The notes beneath the pieces are model-generated. The model had not been told where the DNA came from. It was given only the letters and a program-made list of their open reading frames with translations, and did not search any database. From the NCBI GenBank assembly GCA_029782335.1, contig JAKOVA010000123.1:53551-117550 (forward strand): 64,000 bases of DNA, in the 5' to 3' direction. Positions within the stretch are counted from its first letter, which is position 1; every line of letters begins with the position of its first letter. Of this stretch, positions 20,159 to 29,391 are shown in pieces. The position numbers were made by a program, and so were the translations under genes. Source of the stretch: Actinomycetes bacterium. Its GTDB lineage: Bacteria > Actinomycetota > Acidimicrobiia > Acidimicrobiales > Microtrichaceae.

Positions 20159-20745
20159 TCACGTCTCCGCTTCGGGGCGGTGTCGTTCAGCCCACTCGGT
20201 GGCGAGCAGCGCATAGGAGAGACCGTCCAGCCAACCGCGCCGGCGGTGCAGCCCATCGCGAAGGAAGCGCCCCTCGCAGCGCATGCCGATCCGTTCGAGC
20301 AGGCGCCTGGACGGCTCGTTGTCGGCGAACAGCTCGCCGTGACGCGACGCACGCCAAGGTCACGAAAGCACAGGGCCAAGGCCTCCGCCGCCGCCTCGGT
20401 GGCCAAGCCCTGCCCGGCGACGGCGGGATCGAAGGCGTAACCGAGCTCGGCCTCGACTCCCCGCGCCCCGTCCTCCACCTCGCGCTGCGCCCACCCATCT
20501 CCGAGACGGACCATCACGTCGCTGATCACCTGACCGCGCCACTCGGCGACGAGATGATTGCCGATGTGCTCGCCGAAGTAGCGGGTAGTGAAGTACGCCA
20601 GGTCGGCACCGTCGGACGGCAACCACTCGGCCACCTCGGGCAGGCGTCGATAGGAGTGGACGGCGCCAAGATCGTCCAGCACCATCGGGCGAAGCAGCAG
20701 GCGCGCCGTGTGCCGCGGCCAGGTCAGGTCGAGCAGGCGTGCCAT
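20159..20745 (-). pseudogene. GNAT acetyltransferase interrupted by a 1-nt frameshift
   Basis: Frame 1: MARLLDLTWPRHTARLLLRPMVLDDLGAVHSYRRLPEVAEWLPS...RDLGVRRVTA; the alternative frame continues (E)LFADNEPSRRLLERIGMRCEGRFLRDGLHRRRGWLDGLSYALLATEWAERHRPEAET-stop (20159). One missing G near 20335 restores a 195-aa protein. Confidence 0.8.
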
Positions 20746-20920
20746 CAGCCGAACCTATCCAGCTCGCAGCCCCGTTCCCGTCCCGACGCCCTCAAACGTC
20801 TGTGACTGGCTGAGCGCTCAGCATGGCGACGCGCCGGATGGTCGTCGGAGTTCGTGCGACGCCGACGAGCTTCCGTGTCTGCCCGACGGCCAGCGCACCG
20901 TCCGCGCTACGGTCCCGACG

Positions 20921-22669
20921 ATGACGTTGCTTCGTGACCGGCGTTTCGCGGCTCCTCTGGTGCTGATCGCTGCAACGACGATGGTCGGGCTGCATCCGGG
21001 TCGCACCATCGCCACGCCCGCTCCGAGCGGTTCGCCGCGGGCCGGCGTCGTGTCGGTCAGTGCCTCGGACGGATCGAGAACGACCGTGCCGGTGAGCGTC
21101 GTCGAGTCGTCCGCGCCGATCTCCACGTCCTCCTCCACGTCGACCTCCACCACGCCCAGCGTCGGAGGGACTCCGGCCGGGTACGAGGTCGTCGACCGCG
21201 GCATGCGCGCCGGCGCCACACGGTTGCACTTCGAGGTCGGGCCGATCCCGGTAAAGAGCGGTCAGAACAACATCACCGTGAGCGCGCCGGGCATTCCCAA
21301 GCCGCCCGGTGACGGATTCATCACTCGTATCGCCCCCAACCTGCGACTGGCCGACGGATCGATCCCCGCCGTCGACGTCATCCACCTCCACCACGGGGTC
21401 TGGCTCAACCTCTCACGCAAGGACGCCACCCGCCCCCACCTGCCGGAACGATTCTTCGCGGCTGGTGAGGAGAAGACCATCACACAATTGCCCGTGGGCT
21501 ACGGCTACCCGGTGAAGGCCGACGACGTGTGGATCCTCAACTACATGATCCACAACCTGTGGCCCACCGAGACGGAGGTGTGGGTCACCTACGACCTCGA
21601 CTTCGTCAGCGCCTCGGCACCGGAGGCCGCAGGCATGACGCCAGCCCGGCCCGTGTGGCTGGACGTCAAGAACGGCTCCGCTTATCCGGTGTTCGACGTG
21701 CACCGCGGCGACGGGGCGAACGGGCAGTTCACGTTCCCCGATCAGGCCACCGGCACGCACAACAACTCCGAGGCGGCCGACCACCCGCTGGACACCTCGT
21801 TGAGCAACCAGTGGACGGTCGACCGAAACGGCGTACTCCTCGCCACCGGTGGCCACTTGCATCCGGGGGGCTTGCACACCGACCTGTGGCTCCAGCGGAC
21901 CGGCGCGGCGGCACTGGACGGTCACGGCAAGCCGGGCGCACCCGATGTCGCTCACCTGTTCGAGTCCACGGCCGTCTACTACGAACCGGCCGGTGCCGTC
22001 TCGTGGGACGTGGCCATGTCGACCACCCCGGAGACCTGGAGGGTGGCAGTGCAGGCCGGCGACGTCCTGTCGACCAACGCGACCTACGACTCGGCGAGAG
22101 CCTCGTGGTACGAATCGATGGGGATCATGGTGCTGTGGATGGCCGACGCCATTCACACGGGTGACCGCGCCGCCGACCCGTTCCAGACCGCCGTCGACGT
22201 GAAGGGCGAGTTGACCCACGGCCACCTCTCCGAGAACGACCACCACGGCGGCGAACCGGCGCCGAAGTACTTCGACCTGACTGCGGCCCCAAGCGGTTCG
22301 CCCACGGCTGACATCGCCATCGCCGACTTCGCCTACGCCCGCGGCGACATGCTCGTGGGCAACGCGCTGCCAACCGTCGCGGCAGGCGCGACGATCACGT
22401 TCGACAACGTCGACGCGCCGCTGGGCAACGGGATCTGGCACACCGTCACCGCGTGCCGCGCGCCCTGCAACGCCGGGACCGGGATCGCCTATCCCTTGGC
22501 CGACGCCGAGATCGACTTCGACTCCGGCCAGCTCGGCCAGAGCGGCCCGCCCACCGCTCGGCGGGTGACCTGGACCACCCCGAAGGACCTCCCGGCGGGG
22601 ACCTACACGTACTTCTGCCGGATCCATCCGTTCATGCGCGGCGGGTTCCGGGTGACCGCCCACGCCTAG
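20921..22669 (+). CDS. Secreted copper protein: His-rich N-domain plus C-terminal plastocyanin-like cupredoxin
   Basis: Signal peptide; VIHLHHGVWLNLS, GGHLHPGGLHTDLWL; C-terminal TYTYFCRIHPFMRGGFRV (C-x2-H-x2-M cupredoxin ligands). Confidence 0.75.
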   Translation: MTLLRDRRFAAPLVLIAATTMVGLHPGRTIATPAPSGSPRAGVVSVSASDGSRTTVPVSVVESSAPISTSSSTSTSTTPSVGGTPAGYEVVDRGMRAGATRLHFEVGPIPVKSGQNNITVSAPGIPKPPGDGFITRIAPNLRLADGSIPAVDVIHLHHGVWLNLSRKDATRPHLPERFFAAGEEKTITQLPVGYGYPVKADDVWILNYMIHNLWPTETEVWVTYDLDFVSASAPEAAGMTPARPVWLDVKNGSAYPVFDVHRGDGANGQFTFPDQATGTHNNSEAADHPLDTSLSNQWTVDRNGVLLATGGHLHPGGLHTDLWLQRTGAAALDGHGKPGAPDVAHLFESTAVYYEPAGAVSWDVAMSTTPETWRVAVQAGDVLSTNATYDSARASWYESMGIMVLWMADAIHTGDRAADPFQTAVDVKGELTHGHLSENDHHGGEPAPKYFDLTAAPSGSPTADIAIADFAYARGDMLVGNALPTVAAGATITFDNVDAPLGNGIWHTVTACRAPCNAGTGIAYPLADAEIDFDSGQLGQSGPPTARRVTWTTPKDLPAGTYTYFCRIHPFMRGGFRVTAHA

Positions 22670-23644
22670 ATGACCGATCGCAACCGACCACCGTGGTGGG
22701 CGCGGGCAGTGGACCACGCCTTGGAGGCCACCGTCGTCGGCAGCTTCACCGATCTCGGTGTGGCGGCCCGCAGACGCCTGCCTGGCTGGGAGGAGCCACG
22801 TGACGGCGCGCTGACCGGGAAGGTCGCCGTCGTCACCGGCGCCACGTCGGGCATCGGTCAGGCCCTGGCTCGCCAACTCGTCGAACTCGGAGCAACCGTT
22901 CACCTCGTCGGGCGCGACGCCAAGAAGCTGGACTCGACCGTCGCCGCACTCCGAAACGGTCGACCGGCCAGATCCGTCGCCGGCCACCGCGCCGATCTGG
23001 CCCGGCTCGCCGACGTCCGCCGGCTGGCCGCCACCGTCCATCATGCCGAGAGGCCGATCGACGTGCTGGCCCACGTGGCCGGCGCGCTGGTTCACGAGCG
23101 CCAGCACACCACCGACGGCATCGAGCTCACCGCGCAGGTCCACGTGGTCGCGCCGTTCCTGCTGACCACACTGGTTCTCGACTCGCTGGCGGTCGACGCC
23201 CGAGTGATCACGATGACCTCCGGCGGCATGTACACCCAGCGCCTCGACGTCAACGCTCTGTTCGACCCGCCCGAGCCGTTCAACGGGACCGTGGCCTACG
23301 CCCAGGCCAAACGGGCCCAGGTCGAGCTCAACGGCGAGTGGGCGCGCCGCTACCCCGACCGTCGGATCGGGTTCCACGTGGTCCATCCCGGTTGGGCGGA
23401 CACACCGGGCGTCCAGACCGCGTTGCCCGGCTTCGCCCGAGTCATGGGGTCACGGCTGCGCACGGCGGACGAGGGTGCCGACACCGCGGCGTGGTTGGCC
23501 TGGAGCGAAGCCGTCACGCCTCCGGGTGGGGAGCTGTGGCACGACCGGCGCCGCCGGCGAACCGTCGTGCTGCCATGGACCGCGACCGACGACGCCGACC
23601 GCAATCGGCTCTGGAACGAGGTGGCCGACCGGGCAGGTACCTGA
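22670..23644 (+). CDS. SDR family oxidoreductase (DHRS12-like)
   Basis: GKVAVVTGATSGIGQALARQL; FNGTVAYAQAKRAQVELNGEWARR; HPGWADTPGVQTALPGF. Starts directly after the preceding stop (TAG-ATG). Confidence 0.88.
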   Translation: MTDRNRPPWWARAVDHALEATVVGSFTDLGVAARRRLPGWEEPRDGALTGKVAVVTGATSGIGQALARQLVELGATVHLVGRDAKKLDSTVAALRNGRPARSVAGHRADLARLADVRRLAATVHHAERPIDVLAHVAGALVHERQHTTDGIELTAQVHVVAPFLLTTLVLDSLAVDARVITMTSGGMYTQRLDVNALFDPPEPFNGTVAYAQAKRAQVELNGEWARRYPDRRIGFHVVHPGWADTPGVQTALPGFARVMGSRLRTADEGADTAAWLAWSEAVTPPGGELWHDRRRRRTVVLPWTATDDADRNRLWNEVADRAGT

Positions 23645-23664
23645 TCCGCACGGCTCTGCCGCAG

Positions 23665-24681
23665 TCAGGTTGGCATGGTGAACGCCGCGGCCAGCAGCGC
23701 TCCCAGGTCGTCGAGCCCACCCGGCGACGGGCGTTGAGCCGGGGCGACCCGGCGCAGATCCTTGAGGCCCGAGCCGGTCAGGACCGCCACCGGACAGTCC
23801 GACGTCGCCAGCCGACCCTCGGCCACGTCTCGGCTGATCGCCGCCACGGCGAGGGCAGCGGCGGGCTCGACGAACACGCCCTCCCGGGTGGCGAGCAGTC
23901 GTTGTGCGTCCCACGCCTCCTGGTCGGTCACCGCACAACCCCAACCTCCCGACTCGCGCACGGCACCCGCGGCGAGCAGTCCGTCAGGTGGAGACGGCAA
24001 CTGCAGGCCGGAGACGGTGGTGGTGCAGGCGGCGGATACGGGTGCGTCGAGCGCGCCCGACAGGTACCCGACGATCGGGGCACAACCCGCCGGCTGGGCG
24101 CAGACCAGCTTCACCCTGCCCGGCGCTCGTCGGGCCAATCCCCGAGCCACCGCGACCAGAAGACCCCCGCCTCCGGCCGGGACGTAGGCGTGGGTGAAGG
24201 CTCCTTGATCAGCGAGCTCCTCGCCGATCGCTTCGGCGCCGGCCATTCCCTCGGGGTTGTAGCGGTAGGCGGTGATGGCCAGCTGGAGCCGGTACTCCAG
24301 CGCGAGCTGCTCGATGCGGTCCATCTCCGGCGGGCCGAGCGTCGACATCGCCAGCATGGCCGCGCCATAGGGAGCAACCGACTGGAGCTTCTCCGACGGC
24401 GCATCGGCAGCGACGCACAGGAACCCGCGCAGCCCGGCGCGGGCTCCGTATGCCGCCATCGCCGCACCTGCGTTGCCCGACGAGGTCCCGATCCAACCCC
24501 GGGCGCCGCATCGCACGGCTGCATCCATGGTCTTGGCGGCGATCCGGTCCTTGTACGAGCCGGTCGGGTTGATCCACTCCGCCTTCGCCCACATGCCTCG
24601 AAGTCCGGTGTGCGACGCAAGATCGCTCAGTTCGATGACCGGCGTGTTGCCTTCCCCCAGGCCGCTTCGCCCACCGGTCAC
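23665..24681 (-). CDS. PLP-dependent threonine synthase-like protein
   Basis: GEGNTPVIELSDLA, INPTGSYKDRIAAKTMDAA (PLP Lys), SSGNAGAAMAAYGARAG; GTG 24681 overlaps the upstream stop. Confidence 0.85.
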   Translation of the reverse strand: MTGGRSGLGEGNTPVIELSDLASHTGLRGMWAKAEWINPTGSYKDRIAAKTMDAAVRCGARGWIGTSSGNAGAAMAAYGARAGLRGFLCVAADAPSEKLQSVAPYGAAMLAMSTLGPPEMDRIEQLALEYRLQLAITAYRYNPEGMAGAEAIGEELADQGAFTHAYVPAGGGGLLVAVARGLARRAPGRVKLVCAQPAGCAPIVGYLSGALDAPVSAACTTTVSGLQLPSPPDGLLAAGAVRESGGWGCAVTDQEAWDAQRLLATREGVFVEPAAALAVAAISRDVAEGRLATSDCPVAVLTGSGLKDLRRVAPAQRPSPGGLDDLGALLAAAFTMPT

Positions 24682-25577
24682 GGATCGACGTCCCGGCGAG
24701 CCACGATGCACACCGTGTCCCCGGCCGAGACGCGTGCATCCCGGCGGGTGAGCATGACGACGCCGCCGGTGGGGGACGCGACGACATCGCCGGTCACCGC
24801 GTCGAGGTCCACGATCCGGGCGATCGTGTCGCCTTCATCGACGACATCGCCGACGCAGCGTTCGGCGACGAAGAAGCCCTCACGTGGTGCAACGATCCCG
24901 GCATCGGTGTTGCCATCGCCGCACACGCGAGTGGGTCGATGGGGAGACGGACCCGCACCGACCACCATCCCGAGGTGCTCGAGCACGCGGCGCGTGCCCT
25001 CGATGTACTGGTCCAGCTCTCCGGCGCGAATCGACCGCCCTCCGCGACCCTCGACATAGATGGCGGCGATGCCCAGCTCGGCCGCGATGCTGATCGACCG
25101 GCCGAGCGCCGGCGGCCCTCCGTGGCGCCAGGTGTACTCCGCGGCAAACGCCTCGGCACACCCACGCGACACGGCTGCGGCGCGACCGGCGTCGTGGTAG
25201 CCGCACAGGAACGGCATCTCGAACGAGGACCCTGCCGCGTGCAGGTCGATGATCACGTCACAGCCGCGGATCGCCTGCTCGGTCAGGGCGTGTGCGACCT
25301 GCTCGGTCGGACGTCCGTCGGGGCGGCCGGGAAACGATCGCGCCAGATCACCATGGTCGACCGGGCTGCACCGAGCGGCCGCCCGCCAGGCCGCTGGATG
25401 CGCCGGTCCGACGAGGCGGACCACGCCGCGCCCGAGGTCAGTCGCCAACGTTCGCGCCAGCGCGTTGACCGCCAGCACTCCCTCGTACTCGTCGCCGTGC
25501 ACCCCACCCAGGACGGCGACGGTCGGACCGGGCGACCGACCGCTCACGGTGCGCACGGAGGGCAGCTCGACACCCAC
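24678..25577 (-). CDS. Succinylglutamate desuccinylase/aspartoacylase (AstE/AspA) family deacylase
   Basis: VAVLGGVHGDEYEGVLAVNALAR, DVIIDLHAAGSSFEMP; C-terminal VASPTGGVVMLTRRDARVSAGDTV. Start uncertain (longer ORF to 25934). Confidence 0.8.
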   Translation of the reverse strand: MGVELPSVRTVSGRSPGPTVAVLGGVHGDEYEGVLAVNALARTLATDLGRGVVRLVGPAHPAAWRAAARCSPVDHGDLARSFPGRPDGRPTEQVAHALTEQAIRGCDVIIDLHAAGSSFEMPFLCGYHDAGRAAAVSRGCAEAFAAEYTWRHGGPPALGRSISIAAELGIAAIYVEGRGGRSIRAGELDQYIEGTRRVLEHLGMVVGAGPSPHRPTRVCGDGNTDAGIVAPREGFFVAERCVGDVVDEGDTIARIVDLDAVTGDVVASPTGGVVMLTRRDARVSAGDTVCIVARRDVDP

Positions 25578-25591
25578 CAGGTCACCCCGCC

Positions 25592-26446
25592 CTACGGCGA
25601 CGCGACGGTTCGGCTCCGCTGAGCGCCGAGGCCGGTGATGCCGAGCTCCATCCGATCGCCGGCGACCAGGTACCGAGGCGGTCGCAGGCCGTGACCGACG
25701 CCGGCCGGTGTCCCGGTGTTGATCAGGTCGCCAGGTTCGAGCACCATGAACTGGCTGAGGTACCAGATCAGGTGGTCGACCGGGAAGATCATGTCCGAGG
25801 TGTTGCCGGTCTGCAACCGCTGGTCGTTCACGTCCAGGAAGAGATCCAGGTCCTGTGGGTCTTCGACCTCGTCGGCCGTCACGACCCACGGCCCACACGG
25901 GTTGAACGTCGCACAGTTCTTCCCCTTGTCCCACTGGCCGCCCCGCTCCAGTTGGAACTCCCGCTCGGACACGTCGTTGGACACCGCGTAGCCGGCCACG
26001 CAGCGCATCGAATCGGCCGGACTGTCGAGATACGAGGCGACCGTTCCGATGACGACCGCCAACTCGACCTCCCAGTCGGTCTTGCGCGAGCGACGCGGGA
26101 TGTGCACGTCGTCATTCGGGCCGACCAGGGTGCTGGCGGTCTTCAGGAAGACGATCGGTTCGGCCGGGATCTCCATCTCCGACTCGATCGCATGCTGCCG
26201 GTAGTTCAACCCGATGCACACGATCTTGCCGGGACGGGTGAGCGGCGCACCGAGGCGCCAACCGGTGACGTCGAGGTCTGGCACGGCTTGCCGCTGCACC
26301 GCCTCACGCAGTCGGTCGAGCCCGCCGGATGCGAAGAAGTCGGGATGGTAGTCGTCGGTGACCGGCCGGGCGTCGAGGACCTGTCCGCCGTCGAGGACGA
26401 CCGCCGGGACCTCGCGTCCAGGATCTCCGTAACGAGCCAGCTTCAT
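25592..26446 (-). CDS. Fumarylacetoacetate hydrolase family protein
   Basis: GKIVCIGLNYRQHAIESEMEIPAEPIVFLKTASTLVGPNDDVHIP...DWEVELAVVIG; LINTGTPAGVGHGL. Confidence 0.93.
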   Translation of the reverse strand: MKLARYGDPGREVPAVVLDGGQVLDARPVTDDYHPDFFASGGLDRLREAVQRQAVPDLDVTGWRLGAPLTRPGKIVCIGLNYRQHAIESEMEIPAEPIVFLKTASTLVGPNDDVHIPRRSRKTDWEVELAVVIGTVASYLDSPADSMRCVAGYAVSNDVSEREFQLERGGQWDKGKNCATFNPCGPWVVTADEVEDPQDLDLFLDVNDQRLQTGNTSDMIFPVDHLIWYLSQFMVLEPGDLINTGTPAGVGHGLRPPRYLVAGDRMELGITGLGAQRSRTVASP

Positions 26447-27159
26447 CGGGCAGTTCCGGTTGCGCCGACGGGTTCGGCGGCGACAGGAAATGCAGCGCGC
26501 AACAACGCCCTCGTCGAGGCCAGATGGTCGCCCATCGCGTCGGCTGCGGCGTTGTGGTCTCCGGCTGCCAGGTAGTCGATGATGGTTCGGTGCTCCTCGT
26601 CCGCAGCGTCGTCACGAAAGCCGACCGACATGCGTTGGTACCGTTCGGCGTGCATCCACAGTTGCTCGATCAGCTTCAGGCGCCGGGGTGAGTTGCATCG
26701 CCGGTAGATGAGGAAGTGCACGTCGCGGTTCAGTTCCACGACCTTGCTGGTCTCGTGCCGCCGATTGGCGATCTGGATGCGTTGGACCTTGTCGCGTAGC
26801 AACTCGATGTCCCGCTCGCTACAGGGGCGTGCCCGGCGCACCGCCTCGCACTCGATCTCGATCCGCAAGTCGTACAGCTCCTCGAGATCCTCGAGTGACA
26901 GCGGCGTCACCCAGGCACCGCGGTTGTGGCGAAAGGTCACGAAGCCTTCCGACTCGAGGATGCGCATCGCCTCCCGGACCGGGATGAAACTGGTGCCACA
27001 TCGTTCCGCGATGGCGCTGGGGAGCAGCTTGGTGTCATGGCCGTAGTGGCCGTCGATGATGCCCTGACGGATGTGTTGGACGACCACGTCGACCGAGCTG
27101 TCTCCGTAGGCGCTGCTGCGTGCCGCGCCGTCGACGATCGGCTTCCTCGACCGGGGCAT
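26443..27159 (-). CDS. GntR family regulator (FadR/FCD subfamily)
   Basis: wHTH: HIRQGIIDGHYGHDTKLLPSAIAERCGTSFIPVREAMRILESEGFVTFRHNRGAWVT; helical FCD C-domain. 4-bp overlap with the downstream FAH gene. Confidence 0.93.
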   Translation of the reverse strand: MPRSRKPIVDGAARSSAYGDSSVDVVVQHIRQGIIDGHYGHDTKLLPSAIAERCGTSFIPVREAMRILESEGFVTFRHNRGAWVTPLSLEDLEELYDLRIEIECEAVRRARPCSERDIELLRDKVQRIQIANRRHETSKVVELNRDVHFLIYRRCNSPRRLKLIEQLWMHAERYQRMSVGFRDDAADEEHRTIIDYLAAGDHNAAADAMGDHLASTRALLRAAFPVAAEPVGATGTAR

Positions 27160-27164
27160 GACCA

Positions 27165-27182
27165 CGAATCATATACTATTCG
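27165..27182 (-). promoter_or_regulatory. Candidate island operator A
   Basis: Minus strand CGAATAGTATATGATTCG (CGAAT...ATTCG palindrome) between gntR and the divergent gene. Confidence 0.45.
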
Positions 27183-27219
27183 GACTGGTGGAGGATCCGA
27201 CCCCTGCTTGGCGCCGCTC

Positions 27220-28152
27220 GTGCAGGTGATCCGAGGCGGGTCGATCACCGTCGAACTCGACGAGCGTCTGGGCGGGGAGATCCGCCGGGTGACCTGTGGT
27301 TCGATCGAACTGCTGGCGGCGTACGACTGGCGCTCGCCGGTGGGAGTGTCGCGGAGTACCGGGTACGGCGACGAACGGCTGGACTGGCTGTCGGAGTATC
27401 GCGGCGGCTGGCAGCTGCTGGTTCCGAATGCGGGAGCCGCAACCGTGGTCGACGGCGTCCCGCTGCCGTTCCACGGTGAGTGGTCCAGGACGCAGGTGAG
27501 CGTGACGCAACGGGCCGTCGATCGTGTGGTCATGGAAGCCGGAACGCGTCTCCCCCTCGTCGTCCAACGGGAGGTTCGCGTCGCCCGGGAGCCCGATCGT
27601 GTGGTGGTGCGAACCTCGGTGTCGAACCAGTCCGACCGCACCGTGCCATTCGTCTGGGGAGAGCACCCGGCCTTCACGGTCGGCCATGGTGACGTCGTCG
27701 ATCTGCCGCCGTCGCAGATCCTGGATGTCGCTGGCACTCCCGTGGGCAGGTGGCCGATGGCCCGCCGAGGCAGTCTCGCTCAGGTCGACGCCACCCGGCC
27801 GGTGGAGTCCGTTCACTTCGCCGTCGAGCTGACCGGGGGATGGGCGGGCCTTCGCCGACGCTGCGGCGGCGTTGCCCTGGCCTGGCAGCTGGAGGACTTC
27901 CCGGCTGTCTGGCTGTGGCACGAGATCGGCAGCGCCGGGTTCCCCTTCTACGGCCGGACCTCGCTGGTCGCCATCGAGCCGGCTTGCTGTTGGCCCGGCG
28001 ACGGGCTGGCCGGTGCGATCAGCCGCGGCCAGGCGTTCACCGTGGCTCCTGGGCAGTCCCGCTCCACCGCGGTCGCGCTGATCCCGTTCGAGCCCTCCGA
28101 TCGGGCGCTGTGCGGGGCAACCCTCGATGGCCGGCTGGAGTTCTCCGGGTGA
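27220..28152 (+). CDS. Aldose 1-epimerase-like (galactose mutarotase fold) protein
   Basis: LVPNAGAATVVDGVPLPFHGEW, VSNQSDRTVPFVWGEHPAF, GRTSLVAIEPACCWPG. Confidence 0.75.
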   Translation: MQVIRGGSITVELDERLGGEIRRVTCGSIELLAAYDWRSPVGVSRSTGYGDERLDWLSEYRGGWQLLVPNAGAATVVDGVPLPFHGEWSRTQVSVTQRAVDRVVMEAGTRLPLVVQREVRVAREPDRVVVRTSVSNQSDRTVPFVWGEHPAFTVGHGDVVDLPPSQILDVAGTPVGRWPMARRGSLAQVDATRPVESVHFAVELTGGWAGLRRRCGGVALAWQLEDFPAVWLWHEIGSAGFPFYGRTSLVAIEPACCWPGDGLAGAISRGQAFTVAPGQSRSTAVALIPFEPSDRALCGATLDGRLEFSG

Positions 28153-29390
28153 CGCCCGACTGGTCACGGTTGCGCGGGAAGGGCGTTCCGGCCGCGCTCC
28201 CCGACGGGACCCGCTGGAACCTGTTCGACCCCGAGTCGGTGTTCCCCGTCGCCGTCCTGTTGCAGTCGGCGCTCGATGGAAACCGCGCTGCGATGTCGGA
28301 CTACTGCCGGCGGGTCGGAGTGTCGCTCGCCCCGCACGGCAAGACGACGATGTCGCCCGAGCTGTTCGCATTGCAAGTGCGCGACGGTGCCTGGGCGATC
28401 ACGGCCGCCAACGTCTACCAAGCCGACGTGATGCGGCGCAGCGGCGTCCCACGAGTGCTCATCGCCAACGAAGTCACGGCGCCCGCAGACATCAGATGGT
28501 TGGCGGACCAGGTCGACGCAGGCTTCCCGATCGTCTGCTACGTGGACTCGCTGGATGGCGTCCGACTGCTGGAGGACGGTCTCCGCCGTCGGCACACCAG
28601 CCGCACGCTGGACGTGCTCGTCGAGCTCGGCGTGACCGGTGGACGAGCCGGGGCGCGCTCCATCGAGGACGCCATGGTGGTGGGGCGCGCCGCCGCGGCC
28701 TCGCCGGCGTTGCACGTCATCGGGGCGTCCGGGTTCGAAGGGATCATCTCGGCGACCACCACCCGTACGGCCGGGCAGCATGTCGACGATTTCCTCGACG
28801 ACCTGGCGACGCTGGCCGAGAGGATCGGGGCTGAGGGCTTGGTGACGCCGGCGGACGAACTGATCGTCAGCGCCGGCGGCAGCGTGTTCTTCGATCGCGT
28901 TGCCGCCCGCCTGTCCGCGGTTCGATCGACGTTGCCGGTTCGCGTCGTCATTCGCAGCGGTTGTTACCTCAGCCACGACGACGGCGTGATCGACGAGCTC
29001 TCACCCTTGGGGCTCCACCCACGGGTTCCCGGTGACATCTTCCGCGCCGCGCTCGAGGTCTGGGCGCCCGTGCTGTCCCGTCCAGAACCGAGTCGTCTGA
29101 TCATCGGGGCCGGGAAGCGCGACGTCTCCACGGACGGCCTCCTGCCACGCATCACCAGGTGGGTGGAACGCGGGACACGCCGGATCCGCTCGCTCCCCGC
29201 TGCATGGCGAGCCGTACGGGTCGACGATCAGCACGCCTACTTCGACGTCGAACCCGATACGACCGTCTCCGTGGGCGACCTCGTCTCACTCGGGATCTCC
29301 CACCCGTGCACGACCTTCGACAAGTGGAAGGTGATCTGGGTGGTCGACGACGAGTACGAGGTCGTCGACGTGGTCACCACCGAGTTCTGA
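28149..29390 (+). CDS. D-threonine aldolase / D-serine deaminase-like (alanine racemase N-fold) PLP protein
   Basis: VSLAPHGKTTMSPELFALQ (PLP Lys); D-TA C-domain GAGKRDVSTDGLLP...DQHAYFDV...VGDLVSLGISHPCTTFDKW (H-x5-C metal site). Confidence 0.85.
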   Translation: MTPDWSRLRGKGVPAALPDGTRWNLFDPESVFPVAVLLQSALDGNRAAMSDYCRRVGVSLAPHGKTTMSPELFALQVRDGAWAITAANVYQADVMRRSGVPRVLIANEVTAPADIRWLADQVDAGFPIVCYVDSLDGVRLLEDGLRRRHTSRTLDVLVELGVTGGRAGARSIEDAMVVGRAAAASPALHVIGASGFEGIISATTTRTAGQHVDDFLDDLATLAERIGAEGLVTPADELIVSAGGSVFFDRVAARLSAVRSTLPVRVVIRSGCYLSHDDGVIDELSPLGLHPRVPGDIFRAALEVWAPVLSRPEPSRLIIGAGKRDVSTDGLLPRITRWVERGTRRIRSLPAAWRAVRVDDQHAYFDVEPDTTVSVGDLVSLGISHPCTTFDKWKVIWVVDDEYEVVDVVTTEF

Positions 29391-29391
29391 C

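Noticed and set aside
19525-20745. Genuine GNAT-DinB fusion protein
   Set aside because: The middle segment (SCSPTTSRPGACSNGSACAARGASF...) is out-of-frame; a one-base correction restores a normal GNAT C-terminus and a separate downstream gene.
23665-27165. Ectoine/hydroxyectoine (eut/doe) degradation cluster
   Set aside because: An AspA/AstE deacylase and a PLP enzyme are present, but no M24 ectoine hydrolase, cyclodeaminase or matching transporter was seen; FAH does not fit.
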